Source: Septoria linicola
Lineage: Eukaryota > Ascomycota > Dothideomycetes > Mycosphaerellales > Mycosphaerellaceae
Assembly (NCBI GenBank): GCA_024114885.1
Contig: CP099427.1
Span: 248,001-312,000 of the forward strand
DNA: 64,000 bases
Reading direction: 5' to 3'
In this document: positions 1 to 11,244 of the stretch, in pieces
Layout: every line of letters starts with the position of its first letter
How positions within the stretch are numbered: the first letter of the stretch is position 1
The notes under the pieces: generated by a model
What the model was told of the DNA's origin: nothing
The model's input: the letters and a program-made list of their open reading frames with translations, nothing else
Database searches by the model: none
Translations under genes and position numbers: made by a program

Positions 1-747
1 ACCGGAGCCTGGTAGGGTCATGCTTCGCGCAGATCCGCCCTCTTGCCCATCTGGATGTTGAGGTGGCAGGCCCGGATATGAGAGCGACATGTTCTTGCTG
101 TGTTGTTCTTGGGGCGCAAGGTTGCCGTTATGCGAAGTGTAGCTGGTGCCTTCGTTGAGATCCGCTGGCTCGGCCACAAAGTTCGGCCCCGTCGTGTGGT
201 CACTGGCTGTGACAGTCATGGCATGTCCTGAATTCGTGCCTTCTATCGTTGAACCGAAACTTCCCAAGCTCACGGGACTAGCATCCTGGTCCTGTTCTGT
301 TTGCGCATTACTATCAGGAATACTGATCCTTTCGGCCACCTTGCGCAGAGGCGAGCTCATCTTGTCGGGCGCAGGTGCGTCAGTGGGTCTGCTCATACCT
401 CCAGTACCTAGCAGCGATTGCATAGCCGCAACTTGAGGATTAGGACTCGTCTGTCGTGATCCTTCTGCCTGTTTCCGACGCTTCATCTCAGCCATGGCCG
501 CTGCTCCGGTAAGCGGTAGCGGCGTAGACCGCGGCGACAGGTGCGCCTTGTCTGATCGAGGCGAGAGACTCGTCCTGGGATCAGGCTTTTGCGAAATGGG
601 CCGCAGCAGATGGGGGTTCTCGAGAGCGCCGTGGTTGGCCGCGCCGAGGCCTGACGTTGAAGACGTCGGTGTACGTGGCGCACCAGAGGCGGCGGCGGCG
701 TTGAGGGAGGAAGATAATGGCGTAGTCGAGCGCGTTGTTGCTGCCAT
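1..747 (-). CDS. N-terminal part of a Ser/Pro/Thr-rich protein, truncated by the window edge
   Basis: An open frame of 249 codons begins with ATG at 747 and runs off the left end without a stop or an obvious intron. The visible part is low-complexity: Ser/Thr/Pro/Ala-rich near the start, a short basic stretch (MAEMKRRKQ, about residues 84-92), then Ser- and Gln-rich sequence. I see no folded domain. Such disordered N-termini are common in fungal transcription factors, including C2H2 zinc-finger proteins, where the DNA-binding domain lies towards the C-terminus. That identity is only a guess because the informative part lies outside the window. The long open frame and the codon use support a real gene. 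Confidence 0.6.
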   Translation of the reverse strand, partial: MAATTRSTTPLSSSLNAAAASGAPRTPTSSTSGLGAANHGALENPHLLRPISQKPDPRTSLSPRSDKAHLSPRSTPLPLTGAAAMAEMKRRKQAEGSRQTSPNPQVAAMQSLLGTGGMSRPTDAPAPDKMSSPLRKVAERISIPDSNAQTEQDQDASPVSLGSFGSTIEGTNSGHAMTVTASDHTTGPNFVAEPADLNEGTSYTSHNGNLAPQEQHSKNMSLSYPGLPPQHPDGQEGGSARSMTLPGSG

Positions 748-3700
748 GTGTGCGTTTCTTAGTGCGTCATGCCTGCGCTGTGTTAGCGATCCTGCTCCAC
801 TCTCTCATGGCAAAACCGCCAGGCTTTCAGTTTCAGAGAGCCAACAGCATCATCCTGCGATCCTGAAAGCATCTGCGCCACGCGACAAACGTGTCGCGAC
901 AGAGGCGACTTCTCGGGATCACAGGATGTAGCCTCTCGTACACGCTGATTAAATGAAAGACTGTAAGCCGGAGACCCACCTTGAAACTTCGTCGACCACG
1001 GCACAATTGCTTTCTCCCACAGAGAGAAAAAACAATGCTTTCCAGTGTTATTGCTGGTCTCGACGACGAGCAATTGCGCGCTCAAAGACGTCGAATACCG
1101 CGCATTGATTTCCTATCCAGGTTGTGATGGCCTGGACCGGATGATCTGAGTGTGCGCGTCTCGGAAGTCCAGAGCCTGCCCAACCTCGATCGCTTTTGGA
1201 CAGCACACAAGAATGAATGCCGCAGAAGTGACAGATTGCGCAGAGTCGCCTTCACAGTGGCGGCGGAGCCAGCGGCAGCGCGTCGGAGTCAGTCTCAGTA
1301 TATCTCTCGAAGAGCAACCGTCAGCTATTCCCAGCTGCTCGGCCACTGAAGTGACTTCCGATCAGTGGGTGGGCTGTGTTCTGGGTGGCGTCTGCTCAAT
1401 TGAGGATCCGAAGGCGCGGCGGAGTATCCGATGCCGCTGTTCGCCGATGCCTTTGAAGTGGATGATCTTGTCGTGCGCGCGATCAACCAGTTTGTGATTG
1501 TATGCAAAGGTGAAGTCACTGCGTTGCAAACATGAATTGGAAGGTACAGTACAGTTCGCGCTTCCCTAGGATGTCCTCTGAGGCGCAGCCATCCGCGAGG
1601 GAGCACTCGTCACAACAAGCTTGACCGGCTGCTGATGAACATGCCCAGCCTCACAGGGATCGTCGTCACTACTCGCGCTGCTAAACGGACAGGCACAAAT
1701 TTGCTTTGAGCCACACTTTGCTCTTGGAACACGAGATCATTCGCCGCCGCATACCTCTCCTCAAGCCGCCGGACAGCACGATTCCCGTGCTCTGATCGAG
1801 TCAATGCAAGGCTGAGAAGCTCGGTCCTCCACCCTATGTCATATGTCACCGATTCCACGATGCAAAGCTGGCCAAATCGTACTCCAGAACGGCGGCACTA
1901 CACCATTGCGGCGGATCGAACGAGCCATCATTCGTTGCAGTGCTTGCAAGAATCCCGCACGATCGGGACTTGTCTGCACATCGGCATTGTGACCAGCATC
2001 TGTTCAAAATGTGGCGTACTACGTCATGGTGGCACGAGCTCGCGTTCATTTTATCCTCACTTTCTCGCCAAGACCATACCCACTTCAACCATCATCTTGT
2101 GGTTCTCAGCGCCCAGCTCCATGCAGTGATGCTGCGGTTTGAGTCGAAAAGAAGTCTTGTTGCCATTCACTTCTGGCCAATCTGCCCTTCGCACAGAGTG
2201 GCCAGGAAGCTATGCGACGCAACAGGCATAGCACTGCATGTCCGCGTGGAATCCTCGTCATTGAGCTCGTAGGCGACTGCCAGAAATCAGGAAAGAGCAA
2301 TGGGACATCCCTTGGCACTGCGCTGATTGTGTGGCTCAAACCTGCCAGCTTCACTTTTCTCCACTGTCAACCGACAAGAGCACGAATCACTTCTTTGACC
2401 GGCAATGCTGACATGGGATCTGATGTGCACGTTGAGACAGGCATCTCAAATAACGAAGAGCGAGAGCCCTACCTCGTGTGGCAGGCCTATCAATGCACGT
2501 GCGAGACTCATGCGACATCTCCCCGAAGAACCGCCAGGCGAGTTACACGTGAAGCGAGCTTTGAGGCGAAGCTTGACAACCAATGTCATTAACTTGAAGC
2601 ACATTGAAGTTTCGCTTTCATGGAATACAGGTACTCAGTGCCACAGAACTCCGGCGCACTGCCACAGAACTCCACCATGTCTTCCTATGTCTACCATCAC
2701 GCAGCTCTCAATTTGACTCTCCTCGCCGACACAGATTCGCCAACACCAATTATTGTCTTGCCTCGCTTCGCCACACGGAGGTCGCCATTCGAAGGAGTCG
2801 CATGCACCGCGCCAGCTGCCGGAGAGCAGGTCCGACAGGCTGCAGTAGTAGTATTATGGTTAAGATCTGCGAACAAAGCTCCTTGGCACGGCTTGAGTTT
2901 GCCATCCGCGTGAGATAGATTGGGAGCGGTCTCGAGTCCGCGGAACAGAAGACCACGCTCTAACTGCCTCAGGCTGGGCTGATGCAACGAGCACCAATAC
3001 GACAACTTCATCAGGAAGGTATCGGATTCTCCACGGCTGGCCAAACGAGTCAACGGCGCCGCATACTTTGTGTCACGATTCGAAGTTCTTGGCCACAGCC
3101 AAAGTATATGCATGTCACTGACAGGTCACTTCACGCAAGCCTGGGGAGGGTCCGACTTCACCTTAGCAGAAGTCTAGTATTAAGTATGACAAGAGACGAG
3201 GCGTCGATCGGCCTGCACTGCGACGCGATCGGGACGAGCTGACGCGCAGAATGCGGAATCTGCAACAGTAGACATGACCTTCAACCCGACTCATAGGGGA
3301 ATTACCTGCACCATAGCTGCGCAGCATCAGCCACAGAGTATAAGTTCGCAAACTCAAGGTGTCAATTAGGTCAACTCAGATAGCGCCTCGCTTTCCGGAA
3401 GCCCAGGCGTTGCGTCCTCTCCACGCTGTGGCTCTCGTCCTTTTACTCCTCGTGCTTGAAATCCGCAATACTACTAAGTATGTTTGGACATAGCCTTCAT
3501 GGCGTGGACAAGGACGCCCCACTGCATTCGCAATGATCTGAACATTCTGGCAGGTCTGCCAGCTTCGTAGCGCAGCCTCGGCAGGTTATGGTAGGAGTGT
3601 TCCAGGCTATGGATGAGATCGGTGGGCAGTCTCGCCAGTGGCGCTGTCGCGATGGCACTACGCGTTCTCTGTGGCAGTTCCCGCCGAGCGAGCGCGCCTT

Positions 3701-3985
3701 TCAGGCCAGACTGGTCGTTGATCAAATTGACCAGCGCGTGCTACTGTCCACACATGTAAGAGTCCACAAGTTCACGATTCGACATCAACGCGTTGCTCTG
3801 GACCAGGAAGCGACTCCAATCTGTGAACCCAGCATGTTTCATCAAACTCAACGCGCACCCTCGAAGAGCTTCACAGACACGACATGGTATGCAGATGACG
3901 CTCACGAGGACAGCTCCAACATGTAAAAATGAATGTCCTGCTGCAATCATGCCGTGAACATACCACTATACATTCAGCCAATGTG
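748..3985. other. Intergenic stretch with no supported gene
   Basis: About 3.2 kb in which all frames are broken into short ORFs of 60-145 codons with no recognisable domain, no consistent codon use and no intron pattern joining them. A short direct repeat (CTGCCACAGAACTCC-like, two copies) sits at about 2637-2677. No transposon ends, tRNA or other RNA gene were recognised. It may hold the promoter of the left-hand gene and of the gene starting at 3986. Confidence 0.5.
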
Positions 3986-4543
3986 ATGCCCACTCCAAGA
4001 TCTAGTCCCAAATCATCGCCCATCAAAGCCTCATCACTAGAGCAAGCGATCGACACATTCCCAGCACCACAGCTTCGCAAGCTTCTCACACATCTCGTCC
4101 GCATCAGCGATGATAACCACAAGATCGCGACAGAAAGACTGCTGACGCCGCTGTCAGTAGTTGCAGGCACGAAGAGAAAACGATGGGAAGTCTGTGTACA
4201 GTGCGAGAAAGACTTTGACGTAACGATGAATGAGAAGCAGCAGTGTCGGAGGCATCCAGGTAATTGACTCCACCCGCTTACTCGGGAACTGGCATGACTG
4301 CTCACTCGTGCTGCAGGATCGAAAGAAATCGACCACCGCTACGACTTCTGGACAGACTTGAACCTCGAACTCGATGGCAATCTGAGCGATCATGCTGAGG
4401 AGACGGAGTATGAAGATGGGTTCATGTGGTCCTGCTGCGAGAAACCTTTGGCTTCGCCGGGATGTGTGGCAAGTGAGCATAGAGCAGGAACGTTGCAGAA
4501 GAGCGAGAAGAAAGTGAAGAGATCGGATAGTGTGGTTGCGTAG
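3986..4543 (+). CDS. Small Cys/His-rich putative zinc-binding protein, two exons
   Basis: Exons 3986-4259 and 4317-4543 are joined across a 57-base GT-AG intron that ends CTGCAG; the splice restores one frame. The product is about 166 residues. It has a Ser/Pro-rich basic N-terminus, a helical segment (LEQAIDTFPAPQLRKLLTHL), then CVQCEKDFDV..CRRHPGS and, in exon 2, WSCCEKPLASPGC...H. The CxxC, CxxH, CC and GC...H pairs look like one zinc-binding module, a pattern I associate with uncharacterised fungal proteins. An upstream in-frame ATG at 3929 would add 19 residues. I prefer 3986 because the basic Ser/Pro start looks natural. Function unknown. Confidence 0.72.
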
Positions 4544-4720
4544 TGGTTCGTCAGATTATTATTTCATGCTGTATCTGTTTCGTAGATCTGTCGTGATATG
4601 TTGTTACAAGCTTTCCTGGGTCTATCTTTTGGTCAATGCCCCTCCGATGCAATGCTATGCTCGCTTCAACGCTCCAATTATGCAATACTCTCTCAAAACA
4701 TGGTTCGCACTTGAATTTGT

Positions 4721-6397
4721 CTATTTCTTGTCAAGAGCCAAGATCAGTTCGCTGGCGCGCTCTGCGACAGACATGATGCCGAAGATTGGGTTCGCTGTAA
4801 ATGCCTCAGTGATGCTAGAGTCGACGACATGAAGGTTGTCCATTCCCTTGACTTTGGTGTCAAGATCAACGCAGGCTCCGATCTTGCAGCTACCAGACCA
4901 GTGGTTGACGTATCCGCGTGTGTACTGTGAGGGCGTGGTGATGTACTTGAGGATATCCGCCTTGCTTGCGGTGGCTGCGATGTTGAGAGGCTTTAGACCG
5001 CTCTTGGGCAGAGACTTGAAGATCTTGGCAATGACTGTCGCGACAGCATCCGCATCCGCAGGGTTGCTGTAGAGGAAGTCTGATGCTGGACCTGGAAGCC
5101 CCTTTTCGTTGAGAACAATCTTGCTCTTGGACTTGGCGCCAGATGTCGCGTAGACATTGAGCGTGATGGTGTCGGAGCCGACGAAATCGAACGAGCCAGC
5201 GACATTGAGCGTGCCTTGAACAGCGATCGTCGAGCCGTCGGCTTGCTTGACGCTATCCCAGAACAAGCCAGTAGGACCAGCAGAAGATAGAGGCCCGGAT
5301 CTCGACTGCAAGTAGAGGTCCTTGTCGGCAGGGATGGGCGAGCTGTAGTTGAAGTTGTAAGACTGGATGCCAGGGCCGGAGAGGACGATGAATGTATTTG
5401 GATTATCGTAAAGCTTGTCTCCGACTGCGGTGTTGTTTATCCAGGCTGCAGGAGACAGATCCAGAAGCTTGTTCTTGGCCAGACCACTCAGAGCAGCTGG
5501 GTCACCAATGCCAGACAGCATGAGCAGCTGTGGGCTGAAGAACGATCCGCCACTGAGGATGACACGACCATTGTTGGAGAGCTTGAAGGTAGTTGTCTTG
5601 CCGTTGACGATGGCAACAACTCCAGTCGCCTTTCCTCCGTTGCGCTGCACGCGCTCGACCTGGACACCACTCTTCAAAGCAAAGTTCGATCTCTTTTGGG
5701 CAGATTGAAGGTAAGTCTTGACTGGTCCACTACGCTGACCCTTCTCGTAAGCGTAATTGGTCCTGCCGAAGACTCCATTCTTGTTGTTGGCATCTCCATT
5801 GATGGCCACGTTCTGGTACACATCACCGAGCCACTTCTTGAAGGCCTCATAGCCGGACTGTGTGTAGCGCTTGCCATCAGCTGAAGGCGTGTTGGTGAAG
5901 GGCTGCTTGGCCTTGACTTTGCTGATTGCACCATTCATGTCATTTGACTTCCACTTCTGTGGGTAGTATGTGTCAAAGTCTGAAGCTGGAGGTTGAGAGA
6001 AGAGCTCTGCGTTGATGGCACTTGATCCACCAATGGTGCAGCCGCCGAAGCCGCCAGTCTGCTTATCACCGCAGAGCAGGCTTGAGCTACCACTGAAGAT
6101 GGAGCTGTGGAGGCCAGGGACATCGACTCGAGATAGTTCCGTATTTGAGAGCCAGTCTGGTCGTTCCCGTCCACCCGTGCTGTAGTATGATCCGCCACCC
6201 TGCTCAAGAAGCAGAGTTCGTTTTCCTGCTTCGCTCATGCGGTCTGCAGCGACTATCCCAGCTGGTCCGGCTCCGACGATGATTGCGTCCCATTCGACAT
6301 TCTGTCGTGCTTCGACAACATTGTCTTGTGTAGGTCTGGCGTAGGTGGTATCGAGCAGCACGGTCAGAGCGATGAGAGCTCTGGTTGAGAAAGGCAT
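4721..6397 (-). CDS. Secreted GMC flavo-oxidoreductase, cellobiose dehydrogenase-like flavodomain
   Basis: This single-exon gene encodes 558 residues. A hydrophobic N-terminus (about 1-20) looks like a signal peptide. The FAD dinucleotide-binding motif is at about residues 40-47 (IVGAGPAG), followed by LLEQGG. The C-terminal GMC active site shows His499 (NHWSG) and Asn536 (TANP), the His/Asn pair of the cellobiose dehydrogenase flavodomain. The GFGGCTIGGSSAINAEL stretch and the overall layout also resemble the CDH dehydrogenase domain (AA3_1-like). No cytochrome domain precedes it and no cellulose-binding module follows. The likely role is extracellular oxidation of a sugar or related alcohol, with electrons passed to an acceptor. 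The exact substrate cannot be read from the sequence. Confidence 0.88.
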   Translation of the reverse strand: MPFSTRALIALTVLLDTTYARPTQDNVVEARQNVEWDAIIVGAGPAGIVAADRMSEAGKRTLLLEQGGGSYYSTGGRERPDWLSNTELSRVDVPGLHSSIFSGSSSLLCGDKQTGGFGGCTIGGSSAINAELFSQPPASDFDTYYPQKWKSNDMNGAISKVKAKQPFTNTPSADGKRYTQSGYEAFKKWLGDVYQNVAINGDANNKNGVFGRTNYAYEKGQRSGPVKTYLQSAQKRSNFALKSGVQVERVQRNGGKATGVVAIVNGKTTTFKLSNNGRVILSGGSFFSPQLLMLSGIGDPAALSGLAKNKLLDLSPAAWINNTAVGDKLYDNPNTFIVLSGPGIQSYNFNYSSPIPADKDLYLQSRSGPLSSAGPTGLFWDSVKQADGSTIAVQGTLNVAGSFDFVGSDTITLNVYATSGAKSKSKIVLNEKGLPGPASDFLYSNPADADAVATVIAKIFKSLPKSGLKPLNIAATASKADILKYITTPSQYTRGYVNHWSGSCKIGACVDLDTKVKGMDNLHVVDSSITEAFTANPIFGIMSVAERASELILALDKK

Positions 6398-7548
6398 TTT
6401 GCTTGTGAATTATGGTGCAAGTTCCGATGCTGGAGTGAGATGCTGAATATGGCAGACATTGTGCTACAATCGTCTGATATATATCTAGATTGTCCGTATC
6501 AGCCGGAGAATTGAATGTCGAAGCACACGAGCAAGCCTGAACCTAGTGCGAGAAACTCGCGCTAAGGTCAGCTTAGCTACTATTCCTGGTAACGGTAAAT
6601 ATGGGAATAGTGCTTGTGCGCCTCGTGTTCTGTAGAGCGACATCATCGCGGATGGAACAGCGCAAACACAAAATTTCACAATACGACATGTCCGGTCGGG
6701 CCGATCCATTACTGTTGCATTTTAAAGTCGTGCTCCACAGCAAGAGCTTGAGTTCTTTGATACGGTAACGCGGGTGGCACTCGTACCATAATATCACAAG
6801 TCCAGCCAGATCCAAGTCAGCATCTCCAAATAGAGCAGGGTTCAAGGCACGATCTTTGAAGTCTGTAATGCGATGTCCGTCATGAAAACACAAGTTTCGC
6901 ATGGCAGTCTGTCGCGCTGGCGGTGCTCGTGGTGGTCATCAGTGAGCGTCACGAAAGAGCGACAACATGCTGCAGTCATGCCACTCGTGCATGCGGCGTA
7001 ATATCATCCGAGTCTTGCATAGACAGGTGTTCCCTGGTAGTTGAGCATTCTGCCACGCTTCGGCGTCGCCGGTCTGGCGACTTGCTGGAGCTCACCAGTC
7101 GTGCTTTCCATATCATCTATATGGTCAGATCTGACCTGTTGCGAGCCACGTGTCGGTGAGCATGCACTGATGGCAAATAGACTAATGCGTGCTTGGAGAT
7201 GTTGGGCGACAAAACCAAGGAGGAAGGAATGCGAAAGGAAGCCTCGACCCGGAGCAGAGTCAGGTCACGTGCGGCAAGATCCGAGGCATCTCGACTCACC
7301 ACTCCAATGACGAGCAGGCATCGACATTTCGATTCGATCATCATTGTGCGAAATCATCTACCAAGGCAAAGATGTTAGCACGCGCAGAAGAGGCTTCGTC
7401 CCTCACATGAACGCCGCGGCCGACAGCGGCCCAAAAAGCAAGACCATCTACCGAACAAGTGGACTCCTCTATCCATTGCGACAACTACGCTGCATATTTC
7501 ATCACCTCCAGCATTCGTGATCTCCAGACTTCCCCCTTACTACACGAG
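6398..7548. other. Intergenic region between the GMC oxidoreductase and the MFS gene
   Basis: About 1.15 kb with only short, unrelated ORFs in all frames. It lies between two divergent genes, so it must contain both promoters. I recognised no RNA gene, repeat or mobile element. Confidence 0.5.
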
Positions 7549-9261
7549 ATGGCGTCCGAACGCTCCCCGCTCCTTGGAGAAGTTGAGACTCCTGTACCAA
7601 CAGAGCACCAGAACGGCCGATCAGCAGAAATATCAAAACCAAAACAAGAACCAAACATGTCTTTACCCAAGACTTTAGCCAGACTATGGGGTCCTCCAAG
7701 CGTCGAAAGATCCCTATTAATCAAACTCGACTGCACCCTCCTCCTCTACTTCTCCATCATATGGTTTCTCTTCGGCATCAACCGATCCAGCTACAGCACA
7801 GCCTACATCAGCGGCATGAAAGAGGATCTCAAGTTTCAAGTACGCACATCCACCTCCCCTCTCCCCACAACCCCTACTCCTCCCAAACCCCTTGAGCTAA
7901 TATTGTTTTTTTCTCTGTTATAGGGCAAAGACTACAACTACATGACAACAATCTACCTCACAACCTACGCGCTCTTCCAAATCCCCTCCACATCCCTGCT
8001 CACCATCCTCCCGCCCCGCTACGTTTTTGTCTTTGCAAACACCCTCTGGAGCGTCCTCACACTCTTAACCTTCCGCGTAACCACCGTCTGGCAAATTTTC
8101 CTCCTCAACGCCTTCGAAGGCGCATTTTCTGCAGTTGCATATGTCGGTGCGCATTTTATCTATGGGTCGTGGTATAAGCAGAGCGAATTGGGGACGCGGG
8201 CGGCGGTGTTTTGTGGGTTTGGGAATTTGGGGGTTATGGCGGGAGGGTGGATTCAAGCGGGGTTGATTAAGGTGTTGGAGGGGAGGGAGGGGGGTTTGGA
8301 GGCGTGGAGGTTGATTTTTGTGGTTGTGGCGGGGATGACGATTCCGTTTGCGGTGGTTGGGTGGTTTGTTATTCCGGATTTGCCTGGGCATAGAGCTGCG
8401 AGGTATTTGAGTGAGGAGGAGAAGGATGTTGCGGTGGAGAGGTTGGGGGTGGTGGAGAAGACGGAGTGGGATTGGAGTGTGGTGAGGAGGGTGCTGCTGA
8501 GTTGGCAGTTTTATCTTCTGCCGCTGGTGTTTATGCTTTACTCGCTCGTCGTTCAAGCACTGGGAAACAACGTCATGCCGCTGTGGATGGCATCTCGAGG
8601 GTATACCGTTGTTCAGCAGAACACCTACCCGACCATCGTCCATGGAACTGGAATCGTAGCGACATTCGCATACTGCTACATCAGCGACAAACTCCGCTCC
8701 CGATGGCAATGCTCGTTGGCAATCGGCTTCACATTCATCCTCTCCAGCGCAATCCTCGTCTCCACTCCAGGACCCGACTGGCCGTGGTTCTTCGCCTTCT
8801 ACCTCATGGGCACGACCTACGCTCCACAAGCACTATGGTATTCCTGGATGGCAGATCTCACCGGCCACGATCTACAACTCCGCGCCATCACAACCGGCTT
8901 CATGAACTCTTTCGACTTTGCGTTCGTGACATGGTGGCCCTTGATCTTCTACCCTGTCACCGACGCGCCGAATTATAGCAAGGGATATATCGCGAGTTTG
9001 GTCACGGGGTGTTTGACTATTCCTGTGATTCTTCTGATAGCTAGGCTTGAGAAGAGAGGGAGAAAAGATGGGACGATTGGGAGGGGCGTGAAGGAGCAGG
9101 AGGAAGCGGAAGATTTGTACGATGATGATGCGCAGCCTTGGGAACAGACGCCTTGGACTACAGCGACAGGCTCAGCGGTACCACATGGGACTGCGCAGGC
9201 TGCAGAGCAGATTGGAGTGAAAGGCACGATTGCTACGGTGATTCCTGGGGCAGCTATATAG
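7549..9261 (+). CDS. MFS transporter, anion:cation symporter family (Fen2/Liz1/Dal5-like)
   Basis: Exons 7549-7839 and 7924-9261 flank an 84-base intron with a T-rich 3' end (TTTTTTTCTCTGTTATAG). The product is 542 residues. A polar N-terminus carries SERSPLLGE, then about twelve hydrophobic segments begin at LLLYFSIIWFLFGINRSSY. The FGINRSS and ALFQIPS stretches, IPDLPG in the central loop and the LGNNVMPLWM segment fit the allantoate/pantothenate permease branch (ACS family). It should import a small organic anion such as a vitamin or carboxylate at the plasma membrane; the substrate is not decidable. The gene ends 44 bases from the convergent methyltransferase. An upstream ATG at 7459 would add 30 residues that do not look conserved. 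Confidence 0.88.
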
Positions 9262-9305
9262 CCTCCTCACACTTCCACACATAGAGCGTAACAAAGATCG
9301 ATACA

Positions 9306-10244
9306 TCACCCATCCTTCCTAACAACCCACGTAACCATCTGCGTATCAATCACGCTCCTCCTTCCCAGTCTCCAGCACTCCTCCTCCGCCTCATGACTCA
9401 ACCTCTCCAACCCCTCCGCTTCCTCTCCTCTGCCCATCTCTCTCAGCGTCGCACACCACTCCCCCATAACAAGAAAGGTCGTATCTTGTTTCAGTAGCAT
9501 AGCTGTAGGATGAGTCCAATTTCTGTCGTGGGCGATGAGTGTGCCTCCAACTTCGCTGAAACGAGAGGACATGTTGGGTATCCAAGCGTGGGTTGTGTAG
9601 ACGTTTGTTGAGGAGGAGATGGCGTGGCGGAGGGCTTCCATTTCGGGGGCGATTTGAGCAGCGTCTACTGTTCCTGTGATCTCGTCTTTTTGCGCTTCTG
9701 TGCTGTCGGAGGAGGGAGCGATGACGAGTTTCTGCGAAAGGGAGTCGTATTCTTGCCATTGGAAATATCCTCCAGGTTTCAGCAGGCTCATCAAGGTCCT
9801 CAATAACGGCATTGGATCGTTGTTTTGAACGATGAGCATCAACAGTCGGACGTGCACGATGTCGAACTTCCCTTCCAGACCTTGAGAGATAATTTGTTTG
9901 GTGTCCATGATATCGAGTTGATGGAAAGAAACATTGGCAGGAGTCCATGCTGGAGAGGGAGTCTGGCTGAGTGAAATATCGAAGGCATGGATTGGAGTAT
10001 TTGGAGGGACGAGGGGAGAGAGCGTAGTGGACCATATTCCTGTTCCGGTGCCGATGTCTGCTATCAGAACGGGCTCTTGTCCTTGGTCGTGGGTGGTGAT
10101 GGGGATGGAAGGGTGGAGGAGAGAGGGAGTGCTTAGAGTCCACATGAGGTGTTGCAGATTGAGACGTGCTGAGGCGAGGGCGTTGCGGCCGAGAGGGTAT
10201 GGGTCTTTTGCGGGCTTGGAATCTAACGATGGTGTACTGGACAT
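9306..10244 (-). CDS. SAM-dependent methyltransferase, class I, fungal secondary-metabolism type
   Basis: A single exon of 312 residues. The conserved opening YPLGRNALASARLNLQHLMW (about 16-35) is typical of fungal UMTA/GliN/SirN-like methyltransferases. SAM motif I is ADIGTGTGIW (about 63-72), an acidic residue follows in HAFDIS, and the post-motifs are FDIVHVRLL and LKPGGYFQWQEYD. Such enzymes N- or O-methylate small molecules, often secondary metabolites, and some relate to the LaeA regulator fold. No biosynthetic backbone gene is adjacent here; the neighbour is a convergent MFS transporter 44 bases away. A transporter plus methyltransferase pair could serve one small molecule, but this is inference. 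Confidence 0.85.
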   Translation of the reverse strand: MSSTPSLDSKPAKDPYPLGRNALASARLNLQHLMWTLSTPSLLHPSIPITTHDQGQEPVLIADIGTGTGIWSTTLSPLVPPNTPIHAFDISLSQTPSPAWTPANVSFHQLDIMDTKQIISQGLEGKFDIVHVRLLMLIVQNNDPMPLLRTLMSLLKPGGYFQWQEYDSLSQKLVIAPSSDSTEAQKDEITGTVDAAQIAPEMEALRHAISSSTNVYTTHAWIPNMSSRFSEVGGTLIAHDRNWTHPTAMLLKQDTTFLVMGEWCATLREMGRGEEAEGLERLSHEAEEECWRLGRRSVIDTQMVTWVVRKDG

Positions 10245-11244
10245 TATGATCGTGGATTTCTTGAAAAGTTGAAGCTAGCTGTTGCTGTTGTGCTGTTTCT
10301 AAAAAATTTGACGAGATTTGTAGAGAGATCGAATCTGTAAGGTTAATGAAACTGGAGAATCTAAGCTGCAGAGACAACGGATCTTCTCGGTGAGTGTGTT
10401 GATATGTGATCAGTACAAGGTTGACAGCCTGATGTTGCGATTCACTTTTATCTCACTGCCTGAATCCTGCACCACCAGTCCACTCTCGTTGCTAGGGATA
10501 CGTTCGGATTGGAGGCTGAACGAGGCTTACGCGCGAATGCGAGTCAGCCATAGGACATATAGACGTCTCTGTCGTAAGTGGTGGTGTGGCACGAGTGACT
10601 TGCTGCCTGTTGCTATGCACATTCAGCATTTAGTGGGCTCGAGCAAGCTCCAGCCGAAGGATCACAAGCGTGCAGCAGCTTGCAGATCATGCAGGTCATG
10701 CAGCTGATTTCATGCACCTCACTTCACTCCGCCTGTATCCAGCACCAAGAACAACCAACTCTAAAATCCAGCACAGTATGGACAAGAAATGTCCTCAAGA
10801 CTTTAGTCCGCCACCCATTAACCTCAAGGGAGAAACAGCGGGTCTGAGAGTCTGAGGTGCTAATCACATCTATCCGAACCACGAACGAGATCTAGCTCGC
10901 CAGGTTCGGTACAGACACATTGTTCTGCGCTTGGTAAAGTGACCTCACTGCCGTTGAAGACAAAGTCCTGTTGAAGGGACAATAGGGCAGTGGGCGTGTA
11001 ATCTGTTCTGCAGCGCGTGGTCCTCCGTGATAGGGAAGATGTAAAGGAGAGGGAAGGGGGCCGCTTGTATATGCCAACAAAAGAGAAATGAGCTTACCTT
11101 GCTTGCAATGTTGTAGCTGCCTTCGAGACGATCTCGTGCATCGAAGAATTTGTTGTTGTTGATGATGTTGTCTGTACATGGCCACATTCAGACCTTCACA
11201 AAGCTCGCCATCGGCGTATTGTATATCGTACAACAAGAATGCCT
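10245..11244. other. Intergenic region, methyltransferase promoter and taxilin 3' flank
   Basis: One kilobase with only short ORFs and no recognisable domain. The left part should hold the methyltransferase promoter and the right part the taxilin 3' UTR and terminator. No RNA genes or repeats seen. Confidence 0.45.

Noticed and set aside
8065..8829. 254-codon minus ORF across the MFS gene
   Set aside because: Shadow of the MFS exon; very His/Pro/Arg-rich as expected for an antisense frame.
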